Positions 56,371-64,000 of a DNA stretch of 64,000 nt are shown here, one piece after another. Numbering within the stretch: position 1 is the stretch's first letter; every line of letters begins with the position of its first letter. The notes beneath the pieces were generated by a model that was not told the origin of the DNA, made no database searches, and was given only the letters and a program-made list of their open reading frames with translations. The DNA comes from Pratylenchus scribneri (lineage: Eukaryota; Nematoda; Chromadorea; Rhabditida; Pratylenchidae), in the NCBI GenBank assembly GCA_030063045.1, contig JAQSEB010000044.1, positions 248,001 through 312,000 on the forward strand, written 5' to 3'. The position numbers and the translations under genes are program-made.

Positions 56371-57238
56371 ACTTTCCCTTCGTTCTTCTTCCTTTTTTAA
56401 TAATTCAATCCTTGCAAATTCTCGCCTCTTCCTTCTTTCTTCCCTTTGACTTTTCGTTTTTTTCCACTTTAATTAATTAAAACCCAATTTTTTTTTTAGC
56501 TTGCCTGCTACTTGGCACAATGAATCTGGCACAATCAAATTTTGCAACGAAAATCACTTATTGGCCTTTGGACCCTTTCTGGCACTGGCACCACGATGGC
56601 GATTTTTGGGCAATGGCACGGGATCAAACCCTTGGGCACAATGAGGGTGTTCGGTAGAGAAAATTGATTTTTGACGTGTTTTGGTAAGTTGATTTTGTTG
56701 GTGAGTTTGGCAATTTTTGTTAATCTGTTTCGAAAGAAAATATAAATTGAATATGGTGTATACGTTTCCTCATGACGGGCAGGCCTCCTCGAAGATAAAT
56801 TACATACAAATTTTAAATATTTTATTATTAGATTTTTGGGTGATTGGAATTTTAAAATTTTGATTGAAATTTGATTATTAAAAATATTTGTATGCAATTT
56901 ATCGGGCCATACGCCGGTAAACTAATTCTCTTTTTCTTGGTGGGAGAATTAGGCCAATTCCTCAGCAAAAAGCTGATGGAAAGCCGACATGAGGCTAAAA
57001 TAAAATGATAATAGTAATTGGGGAAGGAAATTTGGGAGAGCAGCAGGAACAGGAACTCAACAATTGGCTGGCAAATTGGCGAATGGGCACAAAATCGGCG
57101 ATTCAACAATTGGTGGCCAATGGCAGCAGACGAGTGGGCGGTTTTTCGGCGAATTATCGGTAGGTTTTTCTCGACTCAAAAACAAAAAGGTGCCGGCAGA
57201 AAGGGCTGAAAAGGGATTTAGGAAAAAAAAATTAGGAG
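56371..57238. other. Retroelement leader, proximal part
   Basis: Between the polyprotein ATG and the antisense gene. No gene supported. Contains repeated TGGCAC-rich phrases near 56510-56650 and AT-rich sequence. Confidence 0.5.
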
Positions 57239-57748
57239 CCGGGCCCTGGCTCGTGATTAATCCCTCGAAATTCCATTTTATTTTTTTATCTTTCACATCG
57301 GTCGACCATAAGTTTTAGTCTTCTTCCGGCCCTTTCCTTCCTTTTGTTTGGTCGTAACCAATTCCCAACAATTTTTGCAGATTGTTCGCCGCCCCCATAC
57401 ACAGCTGGCTTTGGCCGCCGCTTGTTGATGCTGCTGATTGCCAATTCGAAGAATGGATGGAAAAAATGGATGAAAAGGTTGATGGCCGATGAGTTGGTGG
57501 AAATGGGAATGAAGTTGCGCCATTTTGTTCATTTCATTTTCATTTTACTGCCCTTTTCATTTCTTTCCATTTTTATTTCATTGAATAAATATTTTTTTTA
57601 TTTCTAGCTCATTTAATTGGTTATCAAATTTTTATTCTATTTTATTACCATGAAAGTCCAGTGGGAATTGTGCGAGACCCAAGGAGGGCAATTATGCCCT
57701 TTTCCAAACACGTGTTTTGAACCGGCCCATTTTTCGAACCCAAACAAT
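57239..57748. repeat. 510-bp segment duplicated in inverted orientation at 61709-62218
   Basis: Runs from GGGCCCTGGCTCGTG (left, immediately after CCCG/CCGG junction sequence) to the CCAAACAATG end. Its reverse complement at 61709-62218 appears identical throughout, including the 87-codon frame 57344-57607. Confidence 0.9.
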
Positions 57749-58220
57749 GCCCTGGCAATGTGCTTCCCGCCGGGACTCTCGCCAAACTCGATTCACGAGC
57801 ATGTTTACTCCATCCGCCCGAATGAATTGCTCATTTATGGCCTTTTGATGGTGGCGCTTGGCCTGATCATTGGCATTTTTGTTGGCCTTATTGCCTACCA
57901 TTGCCAGCGCCGCCGCCATCATTCGGCTTCTTTTGTGCGGGGAGGCATCGGCCGTGAAACGCTGAACCGTTTCCGTCACTGTGAGAAAAAGAAAATTAAT
58001 CGTTTTGATTCTATTTTGTTAGTCATTCGTCGTGGTGATCGCCTTGGGGACGATGGCCGTCCCGGAGCCCATGAATTGGCCCAGTGAGAGATTTGAAAAC
58101 TCTGAAATGTCTTCTCTTTTTCCTTTTAAGGGTGTCCGCCCATCGTTGATTTGGAACCGGAGCCACCGGGATTTGAAAGATTGATTTGATTGAATGAGGA
58201 ATGGAAAGAAAAGCACACAT
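57344..58220 (+). CDS. Antisense, intron-containing membrane-protein gene inside the retroelement leader (captured host gene?)
   Basis: Plus-strand frame 57650-57979 begins MKVQWELCETQGGQLCPF, a short Cys-rich ectodomain (Cys in ELCETQ, QLCPF, NTCFE, AMCFP), then a transmembrane helix (LLIYGLLMVALGLIIGIFVGLIAYHC) and an Arg/His-rich tail. GT-AG introns follow at about 57981-58022 and 58085-58129, with further coding-like sequence (IRRGDRLGDDGRPG; in another frame CPPIVDLEPEPPGF). The splice phase at the last exon gives an early stop, so the gene may be damaged. An upstream exon may lie in 57344-57607. Introns survive because the gene is opposite to the retroelement RNA. Family not recognised. 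Confidence 0.5.
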
Positions 58221-58438
58221 TTAATTATTAATTAAAGAAAAACATTTTTAATTCAAAATAATCATTCCACACTTTTTAGTAAATAAATTCTGTTGGAAAA
58301 TTAATATTTGAGCAATCTAACTAATCCTACGGCTACGCATTAATTTTACCCGTATTTACCCTCTGGGTCCACTCCGGCAGCCACATCAAATCCTCGCACC
58401 ATTCTGACGACAATACGTCGATCCGGGTAAGACCTCCA
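58221..58438. other. Retroelement leader next to 5' LTR, with primer binding site
   Basis: On the minus strand the sequence directly after the LTR is TGGAGGTCTTACCCGG (58438 downward), starting with the TGG expected of a tRNA-complementary primer binding site. I cannot name the tRNA. The rest shows no gene. Confidence 0.6.
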
Positions 58439-58697
58439 TGCTAGGAATTAGGTTGGGTTCCCGCCTTTACGCCAAAGATGGTCTTTCAATAGTTAATAAA
58501 TGCTTCAACTTTATTCAGCGGATAAAAGTGGTTCAAAAATGAATGGGGAGGGGGCTGCCGGGGGAAAGGACAATATTGGGGAAAAGCGGTTTTATTAAAT
58601 AGGCTAGGAATAAAGGTGAACAACTGTTCGGAGATTTGGCGATAATTGGGTAGACATTTTAAAGAGGGATTTTTGAAGGGCACCCACAGGGGCATCA
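58439..58697 (-). repeat. 5' LTR (element orientation)
   Basis: Identical to 44786-45044 by reading, ending GGGGCATCA before the ATGC target duplication. The 69-codon frame inside both LTRs is a coincidence of the repeat. Confidence 0.95.
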
Positions 58698-61541
58698 ATG
58701 CCTGCGCCGTTGGTTGCGTCCAAACCCTGGATAAATTGGGCTACAAAACAATAATGATAAATTGCAATCCGGAGACCGTTTCCACCGACTATGACATTTG
58801 CAATCGACTCTATTTTGAAGAAATTTCATTGGAGGTTAAATTCATTTTTTAGATAATGATAATAATATGCTATTAAATAATGAAATTTCATAAAAAGATT
58901 TATTATTTTTAATAGAAGACATTTTTTGTAATAATAAAAAAAATTTTTGGAATTTTTAATTATTTTTTAAAAATTTTAAAATTTAACCAGTCGAAAATAT
59001 ATTGTAAAAAATTTTGAAATTTTATTAAAAAAAATATTATTATAAAAATAAATTGTAAAATTAAAATAAAAAAAATTTTCTGGATATTTTACTTCCAAGG
59101 AATTATAAAATTAAAATCTCTGCTTAATCGCCATTTCTTTTATTAAAAAAAATTTCAAAGAATTTTATTTGCCTCAAATCGAATTTTCGGTAATCCTTTG
59201 GAATTGCAGTCCTAAATAATTTTTTTAAGATTTTTAAAAAATTTGTTTCTGAGTGCTTTCGGGGACAAATAAAAAATTTAATTTTTTCAGGTTGTCTCAA
59301 CCATTTATGAGCTGGAAATGCCATTGGGTGCAATTCTTGCCTTTGGCGGTCAGGCAGCCAACAACATTGCCCTTGGGCTGGACTCTCCTTCGCTGACTGT
59401 GCCAATCAAAGTGTTCGGCACATCGCCAATAAGCATTGATGAGGCCGAGGATCGTTACAAATTTAGTCGACAACTGGATAAATTGAACATTTCCCAACCA
59501 CAATGGAGGAATGCGGCTTCAGAAGAGGAGGCCATAGACTTTTGTAAAAATGTTGGCTATCCATGTCTTATTCGGCCTAGGTAAAAAATTTATAAATAAA
59601 TATTATTTTATTATTTTTTTTCAATTATTTTCATTGATTTTTTAATTTAAAACCATTAATTATTCGTAAAATATGTAACTAAAAATAGTTGCAATATATT
59701 TTAATAGCTGATGAGCAATTTTTTTCAACTATAATCCAAAAAATAAATTTTATTTTCATTTCAATTATAGTTATGTTCTTTCTGGAGCAGCAATGAATGT
59801 GGCACACAATGAGAGAGATTTGAAAGAATTTTTGAAAAATGCAAGTTTTTAAATAACGCAAAAAAAAATAATTTTTATATTAAAATTCAATTTATTAATA
59901 TATTTATTTAGCTATCTTTGATTTTTTGCTGATATTTTCTGAATTAATCTCCAAATGATGAGTTTGATTCAAAATTTTTAAAAAATTGGATATAAAATAC
60001 GATTAAAATTGGATTTAGAAAAGCTAAATTATATAAATTTTTTAGTATTTTATGATAGCTGATGATGAGAATGAAACACAGAATAGAAAATTCGATAATT
60101 TTTATGATATTTTTATTTACCTTTTCGCCTCATATCCTTCCCTATTTAAAAATTTTAAAATGAGAAAAATTTTTCAAAAATTATATAATAAATTTTTAAT
60201 AACAGGCCAAATTCATTGCAAAGGATAAGCCAGTGGTTGTTTCCCAATTTATTGAGGATGCCAAGGAAATTGATGTGGATGTTGTTTGCATTGGAGGCAG
60301 AGTGCTGGAAAAAGTCATTTCAGAGCATATCGAAAATGCAGGTATGCTCATTTTATTTTTTTTTTTTTTTAATTTTTCAATTACATTTTAAATTTTAATG
60401 AATATATATTTTTTGCTTCTAGCAAATTAATTTTTCTCCTCTTCGAAAGAATCGAAAATATATGAAAATTGGTTCTAGATTCATTAAATTTTATTCCTTT
60501 AATCTGTTCGCTTTTATCCGACTTTGTAAAATTTTGGACATGAAAAATTATAAAAATTTCTTAGATTATTATAAATATTCTTATTATAGGGATTTGTATG
60601 ATCTAAAAATGTTGAGTATTATTTCATTGTTATAAAAATACTTATTTATTTTCTTTTACAAAATTTATGAATTTAGTTAAATCTTGTTTCCATCAAAAAA
60701 ACAAAAAATTGTATTTTATAAAAATTATAACAAAATTAATTTAAACAGGAATTCATTCTGGCGATGCCACTTTGGTGACACCACCGCAAGATTTGACCGC
60801 CGCAACAATTGCCAAAATTAGTGAAATTGTGCACAAAATTGCGCATGCATTCGCCGTCACTGGGCCCTTCAATTTGCAATTGATCGCCAAAAATGATAAT
60901 CTATTCGTGATTGAATGCAATTTAAGGTCACAGTTTTGAAATAAAATAATTAGAAATTTTTAAAGAAATCCACACTTATAAAAGAAATTAATATTAATTT
61001 ACCGCAAAATTTTAAAAATATTTTGAATTTGAAAATGAGTATTTAAGCCTATAAAGATAATTTAGCCAATTTGTTTAATTATCGATTTATATTGAAATAT
61101 TTAATTTTTAGTATAAACCTAATATTAAACTTTAACATTTTGCTATTCAAAATTATTTTTGCTTCAAAAAATGCTAAATTATTTATAGAAAATAAGAAAA
61201 ATTAATTGAATAAAACAAAATTTAAAAATATAAATTCAAGGAATTTTTAGAGAGACCTAAAAAGATGTTTTATCGAAATAAATAACCTCTAAAAAGAAAA
61301 CATTTTTTATAATTTACATTTAAATCAACAAATAATTTAGATATAATAATTTTATTAAAAAATATTTTTCAAATATCAATATTTTAATTTGCAGAGTTTC
61401 TCGCAGTTTTCCTTTCGTCAGCAAAACTTTGGACTACGATTTTGTGGGGTTGGCCACCAAAGCAATGCTATACCGAGGCAGCCCTGATCAATTTTTACAA
61501 AAACATGTGCCACAAACAGCACCAACAAAAATTGGTGTGAA
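58698..61541 (+). pseudogene. pyr-1: CAD (CPSase second half) 3' part, downstream of retroelement
   Basis: Continues the interrupted exon: [39 protein letters not shown] (58698-58830). Then come [10 protein letters not shown] and [17 protein letters not shown] (59290-59580), YVLSGAAMNVA (59771), VVSQFIEDAKEIDVDVV (60230), [16 protein letters not shown] (60748) and ECNLR-VSRSFPFVSKTL (about 60915-61440), the ATP-grasp end. The last exon stops at a GTAAGT donor at 61541. Carbamoyl-phosphate allosteric, dihydroorotase and aspartate transcarbamylase parts are not in the window. Frames are intact here, consistent with recent inactivation. Confidence 0.88.
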
Positions 61542-61708
61542 AGTAAGTGCTATCAAATACCTGAATTTTATGCCTTGACCAATATAGAAAAATCTTAGCT
61601 ATTACAATGAATTTATTCCATTTTGTTAAGTTCCTTCTCTGGAAAATATTTTGATAAATGAACAAAAAAAATTGGCCCAGAAATTTATTTTAAAAGAGTA
61701 AAATATCC
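61542..61708. other. Start of CAD intron or downstream flank
   Basis: AT-rich, begins with a good GTAAGT donor. No exon seen before the inverted duplication. Confidence 0.5.
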
Positions 61709-62218
61709 ATTGTTTGGGTTCGAAAAATGGGCCGGTTCAAAACACGTGTTTGGAAAAGGGCATAATTGCCCTCCTTGGGTCTCGCACAATTCCCACTGGA
61801 CTTTCATGGTAATAAAATAGAATAAAAATTTGATAACCAATTAAATGAGCTAGAAATAAAAAAAATATTTATTCAATGAAATAAAAATGGAAAGAAATGA
61901 AAAGGGCAGTAAAATGAAAATGAAATGAACAAAATGGCGCAACTTCATTCCCATTTCCACCAACTCATCGGCCATCAACCTTTTCATCCATTTTTTCCAT
62001 CCATTCTTCGAATTGGCAATCAGCAGCATCAACAAGCGGCGGCCAAAGCCAGCTGTGTATGGGGGCGGCGAACAATCTGCAAAAATTGTTGGGAATTGGT
62101 TACGACCAAACAAAAGGAAGGAAAGGGCCGGAAGAAGACTAAAACTTATGGTCGACCGATGTGAAAGATAAAAAAATAAAATGGAATTTCGAGGGATTAA
62201 TCACGAGCCAGGGCCCGG
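61709..62218. repeat. Inverted 510-bp copy of retroelement-leader segment
   Basis: Reverse complement of 57239-57748 with no difference noticed. It ends abruptly on both sides (…AGGGCCCGG then unrelated ATGATTCAATT) and lacks any retroelement LTR or coding sequence. It is either the donor locus of the captured gene, a template-switch product, or an assembly foldback. Confidence 0.88.
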
Positions 62219-62830
62219 ATGATTCAATTTTTGTTAACACTAAGTTATGAAAACATTTTGATTTGATTCCATTTTTATTTGTTAACCCGGATTTATTAAT
62301 TTTTTTTAAATTATTCTTATCAATTTTAAAATAATTTTGAGATAAAGATGAATACCAGATTTTTGGAATTATTTTTTAATTTCCTCTCCTCCCAAATTGT
62401 AATTTGGAATTCGCTCTACTCTCTAGAGTGGTAGCTGGTAAATTTAGAATTGGAAATATGAACAAAAATTAAACAAAATATTTTCCATATTACCTGAGGG
62501 CCATCTTTTTATTTGAATAAACTAAAGGTCCAATATTTATACGATTCTATAAAAGGAAAATATTATGGTTGCGTGGGAAAAATAAAAGAGACATCTTTCA
62601 TTTTTAAAGCAAAATATTTATTCCATAAAATATAAACTATGAATTTCTAAACAAATGCTTAATATTATATATATAATTAATATTTTGGGCGATAATGTTA
62701 ATAATTTTTGCATTAATTTTTCATATGTGTTTTAGTCTAAACAGTAATTGAATTCATCATTTCTTTTTCAGTTTTTGTCTTTTTCTAAAAAAATCGTGAT
62801 TAATTTCCTCCGAATTTTCCTCATTCTTCC
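62219..62830. other. AT-rich intergenic region
   Basis: No gene supported. Holds the 3' flank of the Ly6-like gene. Confidence 0.5.
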
Positions 62831-63952
62831 TTAAACTGTTGCTGCTGCACTGGTTGGCTGATTGCACTGGTCTGTCTCACACACCTTACATTCCACCAAC
62901 TTTCCGCCTAGTCGTTCACAACCAATGTTCGCTCTTTCACAACTGCGCTCATTCCCACAGCCGGCAAATTCAGTTGAATTGTTTCCTAAAAAAAGAGTGC
63001 GCACTCTTTTGTCGACAAATCGGACCTTTGAGTATAACTTTTTAGTGTTTGATCCTACATATTTTATAGGGCTCAAAGAGACGCATCGAATGATATATAG
63101 TTTTAGGGGTTTGGTTCAAAACTAAAAGAGTTAGAAACCAAAAACTAAAATATGATTTAGACAGTTTAATACATTGAAATTTGGCCAAATCCTGACAAAA
63201 TATACATTAAATGTTGCATCTCGATGAGCTCTATAAAATGGGTATAAATTTTATGCATCAAGTACTAAAAAGTAGGGTTGCGCCTCCGTCCCCGCGGGGG
63301 TTTGAGTCTCACCCCCCGTCCCACCCCCGAAGTTCCACCCCCGATCACTCCCGCCCCCCGAACTTCCACCCCCGCGGGGGTACGGGGATGAACATACACC
63401 CCATATTATTCGATTTTTCAGGGAAAATGGGGTTCGATAGGGAAACTTTGACCAAATTTTTGTAGGATATTAAAATTTTTTATTAAAATTTTTCTCTGCG
63501 AGGCTATTTTTAAGTAAAATTTTTCGCTGCGCGGCCATTTTTGGATGAAATTTTTCTTCAAAAAATTTTTTATTTGAAAAATTTGGCTTTTTAAAAAATT
63601 TACGCTACCCCCGCCCCCGCGGGGATCCCCGCCCCCGTCCAACTCGCCCCCGACCCTCGGGAGCGCAACCCTACTAAAAATTTATACTCAAAAAAGCGAT
63701 TTGTCGGCAAAAGAATGTATAATTTTGAGAATAACAAATATTTCCTAAAAAATAAAAAAAAAGAGATTTACAAAATTAGAAAGAATTCACCAATTTTACA
63801 AGTTGTCAGGGCACATTGAGTCTCATCCGGTCCATGGCATTTCATCGTTGTCACTGTCATTGGCGCTTCTGCTGTGTAATTGCCATTCACTTTATCAACG
63901 GCTAAATGCAAAGGTTTTGGATCGGCATTTTGTGTTGCCCAACAGTTGAGGC
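62831..63952 (-). CDS. Ly6/three-finger-like secreted protein, C-terminal exons (gene runs off right edge)
   Basis: Exons 63952-63791 and 62985-62831 join in phase (ATT-G/GA). They encode LNCWATQN, an NYTAEAP sequon, MKCHGPDETQCALTTC, then FAGCGNERSC, IGCERLGG and a final VECKVCETDQCNQ. The closing C-x2-C-x4-CN is the hallmark of Ly6/uPAR-type domains, and the Cys number and spacing suit one three-finger domain. The signal peptide exon should lie past the right edge. The C terminus ends in Thr/Ala, so a GPI site is uncertain. The 805-bp intron is filled with transposon-derived repeats. Confidence 0.7.
63006..63713. repeat. Foldback (MITE-like) element with nested insertion
   Basis: Ends CTTTTGTCGACAAATCG and CGATTTGTCGGCAAAAG pair, as do the adjacent GAGTATAA/TTATACTC blocks. 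The inner half (CTCAAAGAGACGCATCGAATG, CATCTCGATGAGCTCTATAAA) matches the 38345 family. A second element is inserted in its right arm. Confidence 0.7.
63274..63677. repeat. GC-rich hAT-like MITE nested in foldback element
   Basis: Terminal repeats TAGGGTTGCGC and GCGCAACCCTA enclose alternating GC-rich (CCCCGCGGGGG) and AT-rich stretches. Flanks CTAAAAAG and CTAAAAAT form a 7/8 match to an 8-bp target duplication, the hAT length. No transposase frame. Confidence 0.6.
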
Positions 63953-64000
63953 CTAAATAATTAAATTTGTACCGAAAACTTGAAAAGGCATTAATAAACC

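Larger units (their letters stand above)
44786..58697 (-). mobile_element. Ty3/Gypsy-type LTR retroelement, complete, 13,912 bp, inserted in CAD coding exon
   Basis: Two identical 259-bp LTRs bounded by TG...CA, a 4-bp target duplication, a primer-binding-site-like TGG start next to the 5' LTR and a G-rich purine tract next to the 3' LTR define the element. Domain order PR-RT-RH-IN places it in the Gypsy/Metaviridae lineage. Its ORF is one open frame of 3,372 codons. Identical LTRs argue for a very recent insertion. It is antisense to CAD. Confidence 0.95.

Noticed and set aside
46333..56449. Many long plus-strand frames opposite the polyprotein, including 350 and 232 codons
   Set aside because: Shadows of the purine-biased minus-strand ORF. 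Their sequences are Ser/Phe/Leu-rich complements of Glu/Lys/Arg codons.
61850..62164. Two frames identical to ones at 57293-57607 taken as separate genes
   Set aside because: They are part of the 510-bp inverted duplication and lack the downstream exons.

Overview
The window is AT-rich eukaryotic DNA with many short (about 40-60 bp) GT-AG introns, two candidate GC-AG introns, and a host gene for the trifunctional pyrimidine enzyme CAD (pyr-1). Taken together this suggests a nematode. A plant-parasitic tylenchid (cyst-nematode type) is my inference, from the GC-AG introns, a family of secreted zinc-finger proteins and a possible SPRY fragment. The sequence does not prove it.

Layout. 1-~2610: 5' part of a BEL/Pao LTR retrotransposon on the minus strand (Gag, zinc knuckles, start of the aspartic protease), continuing off the left edge. 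2620-5698 and 30266-34203: two tandem minus-strand copies of a multi-exon host gene family with a signal peptide, Gln/His-rich and coiled-coil exons, and a FLYWCH-like zinc finger. 5699-30265: a complete Polinton/Maverick, 24.6 kb, with ~375-bp terminal inverted repeats and a perfect 6-bp target duplication (TTTATA). It sits exactly inside the signal-peptide exon of one family member. It carries integrase, packaging ATPase, adenain-type protease, major and minor capsid proteins, a pVI/pX-like core protein, protein-primed DNA polymerase B and several accessory genes, including an apparent stand-alone PAZ domain and a type I membrane glycoprotein.

34200-61541: a plus-strand CAD gene in about 25 small exons, lacking its N-terminal CPSase-small domain and carrying a damaged splice acceptor. 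A 13,912-bp Ty3/Gypsy-type retroelement (44786-58697) is inserted in one of its coding exons. The element is antisense to CAD, has identical 259-bp LTRs and a 4-bp target duplication (ATGC), and contains one uninterrupted 3,372-codon ORF. The ORF encodes Gag, then an envelope-like glycoprotein segment, then protease-RT-RNase H-integrase, then a second protease-like domain and Arg/Glu repeats. Its 2-kb leader carries an antisense, intron-containing host-like membrane-protein gene. 510 bp of that gene recur inverted at 61709-62218.

61542-64000: foldback and hAT-like elements inside an intron of a minus-strand Ly6/three-finger-like secreted protein gene that runs off the right edge.

The Polinton works as a virus-like unit. 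A minus-strand cluster (integrase, core proteins, ATPase, PAZ protein) and a plus-strand structural cluster (minor capsid, core, major capsid, small membrane protein, protease, glycoprotein) are separated by a regulatory region with repeated AP-1 consensus sites and an upstream duplication bearing E2F-consensus sites. Both large elements look young: ORFs are open, TIRs or LTRs are near-identical or identical, and target duplications are perfect.
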